Both the position numbers and the translations under genes were made by a program. This document shows positions 1 to 5,789 of a stretch of 6,792 bases of DNA, piece by piece. The stretch spans positions 1-6,792 of the forward strand of contig JAGHBX010000604.1 in NCBI GenBank assembly GCA_021160785.1, in the 5' to 3' direction. Each line of letters opens with the position of its first letter. Positions within the stretch are counted from its first letter, which is position 1. The notes under the pieces were generated by a model, which was not told the origin of the DNA, ran no database searches, and was given only the letters and a program-made list of their open reading frames with translations. The stretch is from Planctomycetota bacterium. Its GTDB lineage: Bacteria > Planctomycetota > Phycisphaerae > Sedimentisphaerales > Anaerohalosphaeraceae.

Positions 1-387
1 ATCAAGGAGGATGAAACCACCGAACTGAAATTCGGCGGGCCGTTGACTGTTAAGCCTACCGTGTCAATTCCGCGGAAGTCCGGCGGTCGATTGACTGTCA
101 CTGTCGGGCTGAAAGTGGTGGGTGAATACGGAGAGGAATACGGCGTGCGGGTCTCGATGACCGACGAGAATGGTAAGCGCAGGAGTGTAAAGGAACCGAA
201 GTTGAGAATTTTTGACGAAACAGGCAAGGAACTGGCAAACGGCAAGTTTGCCTTTGGCTGAGGCGGTGTATGCCGGTACTCGTGGCGAGTGCCAGACGGT
301 TTCAAGGGCAAATTCCGCGTTGAGGTCGATGCCGATTACGGCCCATTTGAGACAAAGCAGGAGGCAATCTGGCACACGATAAAATGA
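1..387 (+). CDS. 3' part of a probable selenoprotein with C-terminal beta-rich domain (UGA 259-261 read as Sec)
   Basis: Frame 1 is open from the left edge to a UGA at 259-261, then continues for 41 codons to a second UGA at 385-387. The residues after the first UGA look like real protein: GGVCRYSWRVP, then an alternating hydrophobic stretch rich in G, F, V and E. Counting from the window edge, the UGA is residue 87 and lies in FAFG-U-GGVC, with a cysteine four positions later (C91). That Sec/Cys spacing suggests a redox or metal-binding pair. A strong hairpin sits 13 nt after the UGA (see the SECIS entry), and an intrinsic terminator follows the second stop, so transcription and probably the gene run past the first UGA. 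From memory, similar planctomycete proteins carry Cys at this place; I could not check this. The N-terminal part is outside the window and no function is claimed. The alternative is a true stop at 259, giving a chain ending in KFAFG. Confidence 0.68.
275..293 (+). promoter_or_regulatory. Candidate bacterial SECIS hairpin for Sec insertion at UGA 259-261
   Basis: GGTACTCG (275-282) pairs with CGAGTGCC (286-293) over 8 bp with a single G-U wobble, leaving a 3-nt loop TGG (283-285). The loop begins 21 nt after the last base of the UGA. As generally described for bacterial SECIS elements, the apical loop lies roughly 16-37 nt from the UGA and has a G among its first loop bases; both hold here. 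The hairpin lies inside the coding frame, as bacterial SECIS elements do. A weaker lower helix (272-274 with 298-300) across a bulge is possible. SelB recognition cannot be judged by eye. Confidence 0.6.
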
Positions 388-409
388 GTTGAATGAAATT
401 CGCAAGTAC

Positions 410-450
410 CGGCGGGTCAAGAGATGTTTTCTTTTGGGCCGCCGTTTTTT
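410..450 (+). terminator. Intrinsic (rho-independent) terminator
   Basis: CGGCGG (410-415) pairs with CCGCCG (439-444). After a 2x2 internal mismatch, CAAGAG (418-423) pairs with CTTTTG (431-436) through one G-U pair, with a 7-nt loop. Six T residues (445-450) follow the stem directly. It begins 22 nt after the stop at 387 and should separate the selenoprotein gene from the transport operon downstream. Confidence 0.82.
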
Positions 451-495
451 ATTGGATGGAGAAAGAGCATAGATGGACTATTCAATCATTCTGTT

Positions 496-502
496 AAGGG
501 GA
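496..502 (+). promoter_or_regulatory. Ribosome binding site deciding the GTG start at 509
   Basis: AAGGGGA lies 6 nt before GTG 509. Starting there gives a textbook signal peptide (MKKMYVLSVALMLCSPVLA). The upstream ATG at 473 would add twelve residues, including an extra hydrophobic and basic stretch, and has only a GGAGA 10 nt away. Confidence 0.6.
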
Positions 503-508
503 AGAGTC

Positions 509-1411
509 GTGAAGAAAATGTATGTGCTGTCAGTTGCATTAATGCTGTGTTCCCCTGTTTTGGCGCAAGACAAACGCACTAACGAGTCGAAAGGCTATCT
601 CAAAGAAGCAGTCAGACTCGAGGAAAAGTATTCGCCGGACACCGCCGCCGGCGCCCCTTCCTGGCTTGGCAAGTATCCGATGAGTTTCTTTACAAAGACA
701 AGATCCGCCAAAACCGTAGGAAAAGATCGTCTCTCCGTTGCATTGAAGATCCAGTATTGGAACTGGGATTTGAAATGCGATGCCGCCGGGAATTACCATT
801 CTCTTCCTTCCGGGGATTCGAAGCGAAAGACAAGCCTCGTGTTCTGCACGAAGTACGGCTGGGCCGAGAACCATCATATCGCCGTAGGTGTACCCGTCCT
901 GTTCAACGATTTCGATACCGGAACAACAACCAACAATAGCAAGGGCATGGGTAACATCTTCGTCTTTGAAAAATGGAACCTGATCCGGGAAACCGAGAGA
1001 TTCCCCGCCGTAGCGGTCGATTTCTGGTACTATCTGCCCACTGGCGACGGTGATCGCAAACTCGGCAGCGACGACGGCGCCTACAAGATCACGACCGAAG
1101 TTTCAAAGGCGTGGAAGGATTTTTCCTTGCACTTTAATCCCAGTTATGCATGGAACGAAACACCGAACTCCAACTGGAACGAGATCAACGCAGGCGCCTG
1201 GTACACGAAATTCGCAAAACTCTGGCCCGGCATGGAGTACAACTATTTCTACAAACAAGGTTACGGGCAGTCACAGGACCTTGTACCCGGCCTGCTCTGG
1301 AAACTGCCGAATAGTTCCACTTTCAAAATCGGTTGCCCGATCAATCTCGAATCAACCTGTCACTATCGTAGCCGCGTCGGTGTGGTAGTCAAATTCTTCA
1401 AAAAGTTCTGA
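509..1411 (+). CDS. Outer-membrane channel/transporter-like protein (phenol MetA-degradation-like family, COG4313 type)
   Basis: The product is 300 residues from GTG 509. Residues 1-19 are a Sec signal peptide (KK, hydrophobic core, cleavage after VLA before QD). The mature protein has many short amphipathic strands rich in aromatic residues (YWNWDLKC, VDFWYYLPTG, LHFNPSYAWN, GMEYNYFYKQGYG) and ends in a beta strand finishing KFFKKF with a terminal phenylalanine, a typical outer-membrane barrel ending. The layout (opening strand pair, HHIAVGVPVLF strand, GMGNIFVFEKW, YYLPTGDGD turn) recalls the MetA-pathway-of-phenol-degradation family of putative outer-membrane transporters. It is the first gene of a run with a lipoprotein, permease and ATPase, 48 bp before the lipoprotein gene, so it probably gives the same solute a way through the outer membrane. 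Family assignment is from memory and moderate; outer-membrane location is firmer. Confidence 0.72.
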   Translation: MKKMYVLSVALMLCSPVLAQDKRTNESKGYLKEAVRLEEKYSPDTAAGAPSWLGKYPMSFFTKTRSAKTVGKDRLSVALKIQYWNWDLKCDAAGNYHSLPSGDSKRKTSLVFCTKYGWAENHHIAVGVPVLFNDFDTGTTTNNSKGMGNIFVFEKWNLIRETERFPAVAVDFWYYLPTGDGDRKLGSDDGAYKITTEVSKAWKDFSLHFNPSYAWNETPNSNWNEINAGAWYTKFAKLWPGMEYNYFYKQGYGQSQDLVPGLLWKLPNSSTFKIGCPINLESTCHYRSRVGVVVKFFKKF

Positions 1412-1459
1412 TGTGAACGAAAAACTAAAACATGATGTGAGAGCAGAAAAGGAAAAAAG

Positions 1460-2611
1460 ATGAAACGCACGACAAAAGGATTGATGTTGCTTATGCTCAC
1501 GGTGCTTGCCTGCATGGCAGGTTGTTCCAGGAAGAGTCCTCCTGATGAATCCGCAACGCCGGTAACTCTGAAACTCGGTCATGTAGGACACGACCACCAT
1601 CTTGCGCTTTTCGTAGCCTTCGACAACGCTGAAGAGTACGCCCAAAAAAGCGGCATTAATTTAAAGGTTGTCGAAGACAGGAAATTGTACGAATTGATTG
1701 AAAACGGTCAAAAAATCGCAGATGTAGAGGTCATCAAGGTTGGCGGTGGCTCGAAGATGCCCGCCGCGTTGGCACAGGGTATTATCGATGTAGGTTTCGG
1801 GGGCGTAGCACCTGTCCTGGCAAGCAATGACAGCGGCGCCCCGGTAAAGATAATCTCACCGCTTCATTCAAAGGGTGATATGTTTGTGGTCAAGCCGGAC
1901 TCGCCGATCAAAAGCTGGGGTGATTTTGTCGAAGCGGCTCAATCCGCCGACAAACCGATTCGGATCGGGTATAAGAGCCCTGTGGCGGTGGCAAAGGTGA
2001 TATTCGAGGAGGCATTGACACACGAAGGAATCTCCTTCAGCGGCAATCCTGCAGATGCCGATGTAAAGGTGCGTCTTATTAACACCAAGGGAGGCGGCAA
2101 GTTGAACGTATGTCTCGGCGGCGATCTGATCGACGGCTATGTGGGCAATAATCCATTTCCCGCTATCGCCGCAGAGAAGAAGATCGGGCGGATTGTCTGC
2201 GATCTCGAAGACCTGCCTCCGGGCACATTCAGCAATCATCCCTGTTGCTGTATCGCGGCCAACTCAGATGCTATCGAGCAAAAGGCCGAGGCCATCATCG
2301 CGTTGCTCGTTCTTTTCCAGCAGGCCAATGAGACAATCAACAGTGATCTCGACAAGGCCGTCGCCGCCGCGACCCGCTGGATCGGGACAAGCGAAACCGT
2401 GGAGCGGATGAGCATTCCAACCAGCGGTTACAGTCTCGAACAAAATCAACAGTGGCAGTCGGCAATGAACGCATGGATTGATGCAATGAACCGGCTCGGC
2501 ATATTCCAGGGGACTTTCAAAGAGATGCCGCCGGAGAAGGTATGTCAACTATCCTACGATATGTCTTTATTGAATCAGGCAAAGGAGAAACTTGCATTAT
2601 CTCAGGAATAA
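1460..2611 (+). CDS. ABC transporter solute-binding lipoprotein, NitT/TauT/SsuA (NMT1-like) type
   Basis: The product is 383 residues from ATG 1460, with AAAAGGA 6 nt upstream. Residues 1-21 form a lipoprotein signal peptide; the likely lipidated cysteine is C22 in MAGC, with C18 as a less likely option. The mature chain starts its first strand at VTLKLGHVG (35-43) and has the type II periplasmic-binding pattern: GGGSKMPAALAQGIIDVGFGGVAPVLASN, then a strand-helix run with IKSWGDFVEAAQ and RIGYKSPVAVAKVIFEEAL, as in sulfonate/nitrate/taurine binding proteins. It would capture the solute in the periplasm and hand it to the permease whose gene overlaps its 3' end by 20 bp. Unusual details are the histidine cluster H41, H44, H46, H47 where the first strand meets the binding cleft, and three consecutive cysteines (C262-C264) after NHP. 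The substrate is unknown; a metal or metal-bound ligand is possible but unproven. Confidence 0.88.
   Translation: MKRTTKGLMLLMLTVLACMAGCSRKSPPDESATPVTLKLGHVGHDHHLALFVAFDNAEEYAQKSGINLKVVEDRKLYELIENGQKIADVEVIKVGGGSKMPAALAQGIIDVGFGGVAPVLASNDSGAPVKIISPLHSKGDMFVVKPDSPIKSWGDFVEAAQSADKPIRIGYKSPVAVAKVIFEEALTHEGISFSGNPADADVKVRLINTKGGGKLNVCLGGDLIDGYVGNNPFPAIAAEKKIGRIVCDLEDLPPGTFSNHPCCCIAANSDAIEQKAEAIIALLVLFQQANETINSDLDKAVAAATRWIGTSETVERMSIPTSGYSLEQNQQWQSAMNAWIDAMNRLGIFQGTFKEMPPEKVCQLSYDMSLLNQAKEKLALSQE
2581..2587 (+). promoter_or_regulatory. Ribosome binding site for the TTG start of the permease gene
   Basis: AAAGGAG lies 4 nt before TTG 2592, inside the 3' end of the lipoprotein gene. This is the only good Shine-Dalgarno near the permease start. 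The next candidates, TTG 2631 and ATG 2634, have no comparable site. The spacing is short, so the start is likely but not certain. Confidence 0.5.
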
Positions 2612-3449
2612 CAAGCACTATCTACACGGTTTGATGCGCCGTATGGGCTGGACGGCCATTCCGCTGCTACTTCTGATCATCTGGCAGGTCTCCGCGATGC
2701 GGCTGGGAAAGCCCTGGCTTTTTCCCACGGTGACAAGGGTGCTTGTGCAGTTGGTCCATCCGCTGCGCGACCATTACGCATCAGGCTCGCTTCTCAGCAA
2801 TGCGCTGATAAGCATCTTTCGTGTGGTTATCGGCTTTGTTACGGCATCACTGGCGGGGATAATCCTTGGGATACTGATGGGCTCTGTTCGCTGGCTGCGA
2901 TCACTGCTCGAGCCAATGGTCGAGATTATTCGTCCCTTGAGCCCGATAGCATGGCTTCCTTTTGCAATCGCGGTTTTCAAGCTGAACACGCTCAGTCATC
3001 TATTCGGTCTTGACTATTCTCGAACGATACTCGATCAGGTTCAATTAGGAATGTTATTTGTGATCTTCGTGGGGGGGTTTTTCCCCATTCTCATCAACAC
3101 AATCGATGGCGTAGCGGGCGTGCGGCAGAACTATATACTGCTTGGACGATCCCTCGGCGCCAATTCGGCACAGATATTCATTCATGTTTATCTACCTGCC
3201 GCTCTGCCTATGATCCTGACGGGGCTTAGGCATGCACTGGCGCGATGCTGGATGGTTATCATTGCAGCCGAAATGATGGCGGGTATCGACAGCGGTATCG
3301 GATACCTGCTTGTCTATGCCGCGGACAATGCAGCCATGGATCTGGTGATTGCGATCATGGTTATAATCGGAACCATAGGCGCTGGGCTGAGTTATTTCAT
3401 CCGTTGGATTATGAGACCTTTCATCCGATGGCACGGACAGGAGGTGTGA
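2592..3449 (+). CDS. ABC transporter permease, NitT/TauT/SsuC type (COG0600)
   Basis: The product is 285 residues if TTG 2592 is the start, overlapping the lipoprotein gene by 20 bp and implying translational coupling; ATG 2634 would give 271 residues. Hydrophobic segments lie near residues 20-36, 72-98, 116-130, 152-171, 203-230 and 250-271, which fits a six-helix inner-membrane permease. The cytoplasmic coupling (EAA-like) loop is clear: ILLGRSLGANSAQIFIHVYLP (around 181-202) with the conserved G and the following P. The segment PLSPIAWLPFAI (115-126) followed by GGFFPILINTIDGVAGV (161-177) is characteristic of the family. Between them residues 131-151 (LNTLSHLFGLDYSRTILDQVQ) form an insert that common SsuC/TauC relatives lack, judging from memory. 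It works with the binding lipoprotein and ATPase encoded on either side. Confidence 0.9.
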   Translation: MHYLRNNKHYLHGLMRRMGWTAIPLLLLIIWQVSAMRLGKPWLFPTVTRVLVQLVHPLRDHYASGSLLSNALISIFRVVIGFVTASLAGIILGILMGSVRWLRSLLEPMVEIIRPLSPIAWLPFAIAVFKLNTLSHLFGLDYSRTILDQVQLGMLFVIFVGGFFPILINTIDGVAGVRQNYILLGRSLGANSAQIFIHVYLPAALPMILTGLRHALARCWMVIIAAEMMAGIDSGIGYLLVYAADNAAMDLVIAIMVIIGTIGAGLSYFIRWIMRPFIRWHGQEV

Positions 3450-3450
3450 T

Positions 3451-4242
3451 GTGAAAATGAAAATCACTCCAAACAAAATTGTTGGATCTGATCGGATCGC
3501 CCTGTCGTTCAATGACGTCGGCAAAGGTTATACATCCGACAGCGGAACACAGGTGGCCGCATTACAGAATATCAACCTGCAAATTGATCACGGGCAGTTT
3601 GTGACCCTTGTCGGCGCAACCGGTTGTGGGAAAACCACTCTTTTGAACCTCGCCGCCGGCATCGACACACCCGCCATCGGCGCCATAAGTCTCGCCGAGG
3701 ATATCTGTCCGAAAAGAGATGTGGCATATGTATTCCAGCATTACACATTGTTGCCCTGGCTGAAAGTGGAACATAATGTGGCCTTCGGCCTGAAAATGCG
3801 AGGTATTTCACGGAAGCAACGGATCAATGCATCCGGCGATCTACTCGAACAGGTCGGCCTGAAAGGGTATGAAAAAGCCTGGCCTCACGAATTGTCCGGC
3901 GGAATGAGGCAGCGGGCGGCAATTGCACAGGCCCTTGCGATCAATCCGAAATTGCTATTGATGGACGAACCGTTCGGCGCGCTGGACTCTTCCACCCGTC
4001 GGGATCTCCAGACGATGTTGGGCAACCTGCACCGGGATAGAAAGATGACAATACTCTTTGTAACCCACAGCATCGACGAAGCTCTAATTTTGGGCGACCG
4101 CGTGATCGTTTTCAGTGAACAGCCCGGGCGGATTCTCGAAGACCACAAGATTTTTCTGCCGCGCCCGCGAATGCGAAGCGACGATGCCTTTACCAGGCAG
4201 TTGTTACACATTTACGGCCTGCTTGCGGAAACTCATCCATAG
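3451..4242 (+). CDS. ABC transporter ATP-binding protein, NitT/TauT/SsuB type
   Basis: The product is 263 residues from GTG 3451, one base after the permease stop; AGGAGG at 3439-3444 gives 6-nt spacing, better than for ATG 3457. All ATPase motifs are intact: Walker A GATGCGKT (55-62), Q-loop Q96 in VFQHYTLLPWLKVEHNVAFGL, signature LSGGMRQ (148-154), Walker B LLLMD with catalytic E173, D-loop ALD (177-179) and switch H206 in FVTHSIDEA. The segment LLPWLKVEHNVAFGL after the Q-loop is typical of the nitrate/taurine/sulfonate subfamily. A 30-residue N-terminal lead precedes the nucleotide-binding domain, and the C-terminal tail ends with RQLLHIYGLLAETHP, similar in size to SsuB relatives. It energises the permease encoded immediately upstream. 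The sequence does not give the solute. Confidence 0.93.
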   Translation: MKMKITPNKIVGSDRIALSFNDVGKGYTSDSGTQVAALQNINLQIDHGQFVTLVGATGCGKTTLLNLAAGIDTPAIGAISLAEDICPKRDVAYVFQHYTLLPWLKVEHNVAFGLKMRGISRKQRINASGDLLEQVGLKGYEKAWPHELSGGMRQRAAIAQALAINPKLLLMDEPFGALDSSTRRDLQTMLGNLHRDRKMTILFVTHSIDEALILGDRVIVFSEQPGRILEDHKIFLPRPRMRSDDAFTRQLLHIYGLLAETHP

Positions 4243-4261
4243 AATTGAACAGGTTAACGCT

Positions 4262-4419
4262 TTGCGAATATGGGAGCACATTGAAAGCATCAACCTCAAG
4301 GATGTCCAGGGCGTCTACAGCGGTCCAGAGGGCAGGCTGTGGGAGCTTATTATGGGTGAGCAGATTCATTGGCGGACGAAATCGATTTTGTTCTTGGCGA
4401 TGCCTGCGATAGCGGGCTC
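4262..4419 (+). pseudogene. Remnant of a SAM-dependent methyltransferase gene, internally deleted and frameshifted
   Basis: Just after the ATPase stop, frame 2 encodes a coherent N-terminus: LRIWEHIESINLKDVQG (from 4262), then VYSGPEGRLWELIMGEQIH (to 4369). After that the frame turns to low-quality sequence, while frame 1 encodes ADEIDFVLGDACDSGL (4372-4419). From memory, both pieces look like parts of one class I methyltransferase family: the opening VYSGPEG...LWELxMGEQIH block, and the strand with the acidic residues near the adenosyl-methionine site (FVLADxCDSGL). In intact members they are separated by the glycine-rich SAM-binding motif, which is missing here. So roughly 60 or more codons are deleted with a frame change, and the fragment ends exactly where the palindromic repeat at 4420 begins. 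The start is uncertain (TTG 4262, preceded by AGG at 4250-4252). It may once have been the fifth gene of the transport operon. Confidence 0.5.
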
Positions 4420-4442
4420 GGTGGGCTAAGAGCCCACCCTAC
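4420..4442 (+). repeat. Short palindromic repeat, copy A
   Basis: GGTGGGCT (4420-4427) and AGCCCACC (4431-4438) form a perfect 8-bp stem with a 3-nt loop AAG, followed by CTAC. It shares its two ends, GGTGGGCTAA and CACCCTAC, with the longer copy at 5661-5694 in the same orientation. No T-run follows, so it is not an intrinsic terminator. It ends the methyltransferase remnant abruptly. Confidence 0.65.
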
Positions 4443-4476
4443 AACTTGGCTAAAGTATTAGGAAGGTTGATTGTAA

Positions 4477-4482
4477 GAGAGG
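4477..4482 (+). promoter_or_regulatory. Ribosome binding site deciding the ATG start at 4488
   Basis: GAGAGG lies 5 nt before ATG 4488. The in-frame TTG at 4446 would add fourteen residues starting MAKVLGRLIV that do not resemble the family's N-terminus, so 4488 is preferred. Confidence 0.6.
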
Positions 4483-4487
4483 CTGAT

Positions 4488-5651
4488 ATGGCAAAGTGCT
4501 GTGACAACACGCAACCGGCGGGTGGTGAAGATCCGTCGGCGTGGTTTGGCAATATGATCGGTAACTGCTATGAGTATGCTACGAAGGCGAAGGCGGCCGG
4601 GCGTGGTGTTGTTGGGATTATGTGTGAGTTTACTCCGCGTGAGTTGATTATGGCGGCCGATGCCGTGCCGGTTTGTTTGTGCGGGGGGTCTGCCGAGACG
4701 ATTGCATCGGCTGAGCAGCATCTGCCTGCGAATCTTTGTCCGCTGATCAAATCTACTTACGGCTATCATGTTGAAAAGGCGAATCCATTTCTCGAGATGG
4801 CGGATATGTTGGTTGCCGAGACGACGTGCGACGGCAAGAAGAAGATGTATGAGCTATTAGCCGAGAGCAGGCGGATGCATGTGCTGGAACTTACGCAGAA
4901 GCCCGACGACGGGGATGCGATGAGCCACTGGGTGCGCGAGTTGAATAAGTTCAAAGCGGCTCTTGAAGAATACTACGGCGTTGAAATAACGGATGAGAAG
5001 ATTTGGGCGGCGATCAAGGTGATGAACAGGGAGAGGTCGCTTCGGCGGCGGTTGGCTGGGCTGATGAAGGCCGATCGCCCCCCGATGACGGGGCGGAAGC
5101 TGCTTGACTTTAAGAGTAATATATCGGGGATTGAGGCTGATTTTGAGCAGTATGAAAAGGCGATCGGGTTCTATGAATCGCGGCAGGCGGAGTGTGCGGG
5201 CGCCAAGCCTGTGCGTGTGCTGCTCACGGGCGTGCCGGTGGTCCACGGGGCCGAGCGGATCCTCGATATTGTCGAGGGCAACGGCGGGTTGGTGGTTTGC
5301 ATGGAAAACTGCACGGGACTGAAGCCTATTATCGAGGATGTTGACGAGCAGGCCGACGATCCTGTGCGGGCGCTTGCGGAAAAGTATTTTCATCTGCCGT
5401 GCTCGGTGATGACTCGCAACGACAGGCGATTAGAACTGATTGAGCAGCTTGCCGGTGAGTATAAGGTCCAGTGTATTATCGATCTGGTCTGGCAGGCGTG
5501 TTTGACTTATGACGTTGAGTCGTATTTTGTAAAGCAGTTGGCGGAAGATAAGCTGGGCCTGCCGTATTTGAAGATTGAGACTGATTATTCGCCGTCGGAT
5601 TCGGCGCGGATTGCGGTGAGGGTTGAGGCGCTGTTTGAGATGGTTCGTTAG
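4488..5651 (+). CDS. Double-cubane-cluster-type anaerobic reductase (2-hydroxyacyl-CoA dehydratase BcrC/BadD/HgdB superfamily)
   Basis: The product is 387 residues from ATG 4488, a normal full length. The two-lobed fold of the superfamily is visible: an N-terminal Rossmann-like lobe (about 38-135), a helical section (about 145-235, EEYYGVEITDEKIWAAIKVMNRERSLRRRL) and a C-terminal lobe (about 241-387) starting VRVLLTGVPVV and ending LGLPYLKIETDYSPSD. Six cysteines occur in conserved-looking settings, three per lobe: C46 (CEFTPRELI), C84 (NLCPLIKS), C114 (TTCDGKKKM), C275 (MENCTG), C305 (LPCSV) and C338 (WQACLTYDVES). That 3+3 pattern, with ETTCDGKKKMYE and NLCPLIKSTYGY, points to the double-cubane cluster proteins rather than to the HgdA/HgdB dehydratase subunits. 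Characterised members hold an [8Fe-9S]-type cluster and, with an ATP-dependent reductase, reduce small molecules such as acetylene in vitro; their physiological substrate is unsettled. An activator gene starts downstream at 6437. The protein is cytoplasmic and oxygen-sensitive by inference. Codon use is richer in G-ending codons than in the transport operon. Confidence 0.88.
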   Translation: MAKCCDNTQPAGGEDPSAWFGNMIGNCYEYATKAKAAGRGVVGIMCEFTPRELIMAADAVPVCLCGGSAETIASAEQHLPANLCPLIKSTYGYHVEKANPFLEMADMLVAETTCDGKKKMYELLAESRRMHVLELTQKPDDGDAMSHWVRELNKFKAALEEYYGVEITDEKIWAAIKVMNRERSLRRRLAGLMKADRPPMTGRKLLDFKSNISGIEADFEQYEKAIGFYESRQAECAGAKPVRVLLTGVPVVHGAERILDIVEGNGGLVVCMENCTGLKPIIEDVDEQADDPVRALAEKYFHLPCSVMTRNDRRLELIEQLAGEYKVQCIIDLVWQACLTYDVESYFVKQLAEDKLGLPYLKIETDYSPSDSARIAVRVEALFEMVR

Positions 5652-5660
5652 GTTGGGTGT

Positions 5661-5694
5661 GGTGGGCTAATCCCGATACATCAGGACACCCTAC
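5661..5694 (+). repeat. Short palindromic repeat, copy B
   Basis: It begins GGTGGGCTAA (5661-5670) and ends CACCCTAC (5687-5694), the same ends as the repeat at 4420-4442, but has a longer middle. GGGTGT (5655-5660) just outside pairs with ACACCC (5686-5691), so the element can fold as a larger hairpin. It starts 9 bp after the reductase stop codon and lies in the same orientation as copy A, so the two copies flank that gene. Confidence 0.6.
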
Positions 5695-5697
5695 GGA

Positions 5698-5738
5698 GTA
5701 AATAGTATCTGTTGCTTTCCGCAACAGCAGGTAAATAG
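5698..5738 (+). repeat. Hairpin flanked by GTAAATAG direct repeats
   Basis: CTGTTGC (5709-5715) pairs perfectly with GCAACAG (5721-5727) across a 5-nt loop TTTCC. The hairpin lies between two exact copies of GTAAATAG (5698-5705 and 5731-5738). Such an arrangement can arise when a small element inserts with target duplication, but it could also be chance. No T-run follows. Confidence 0.45.
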
Positions 5739-5755
5739 GTAACCGTCCCCTATTT
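5733..5755 (+). repeat. REP-like palindrome (AAATAGG...CCTATTT)
   Basis: AAATAGG (5733-5739) and CCTATTT (5749-5755) form a 7-bp inverted repeat around a 9-nt loop with the core TAACCGTCC. From memory, palindromes with a GGGGACGGTTACC core on the other strand are widespread in planctomycetes and delta-proteobacteria, often with REP-associated tyrosine transposases (IS200-like). No transposase is in the window. TTGTTG follows, so weak termination on the + strand is possible but doubtful. Confidence 0.5.
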
Positions 5756-5776
5756 TGTTGTTTGAAATGGTTTGTT

Positions 5777-5781
5777 AAAGG
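5777..5781 (+). promoter_or_regulatory. Probable ribosome binding site for the TTG start at 5790
   Basis: AAAGG lies 8 nt before TTG 5790. The frame is closed by TGA at 5763-5765 and holds no ATG before the conserved part of the protein, so only TTG 5772 or TTG 5790 is available. TTG 5772 has no clear Shine-Dalgarno. Confidence 0.45.
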
Positions 5782-5789
5782 TTTGCAGG

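Noticed and set aside
64..420. Long minus-strand open frame opposite the selenoprotein candidate
   Set aside because: The translation is low-complexity shadow sequence with no recognisable domain, and the plus-strand frame plus hairpin and terminator explain the region better.
473..508. ATG 473 as the start of the outer-membrane protein
   Set aside because: It would add twelve residues before an otherwise ideal signal peptide and has a poorer ribosome binding site than GTG 509.
451..508. A sigma-70 type promoter for the transport operon
   Set aside because: I found no convincing pair of -35 and -10 boxes with proper spacing; a promoter is expected here after the terminator, but the sequence does not show it clearly.
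4115..4429. A single intact 104-residue gene overlapping the ATPase end
   Set aside because: Its first half is the shadow of the ATPase gene in another frame; only the part after 4262 looks like protein, and that is a fragment of a broken methyltransferase.
4420..4438. Strong hairpin as a terminator of the transport operon
   Set aside because: No T-run follows the stem, and a related copy at 5661-5694 shows it to be a dispersed repeat.
4446..4487. TTG 4446 as the start of the double-cubane reductase
   Set aside because: The extra residues do not resemble the family and ATG 4488 has a well-placed GAGAGG.
4857..5393. 178-codon minus-strand open frame inside the reductase gene
   Set aside because: It is an antisense shadow of a GC-rich gene, with a composition rich in H, R and P and no domain features.
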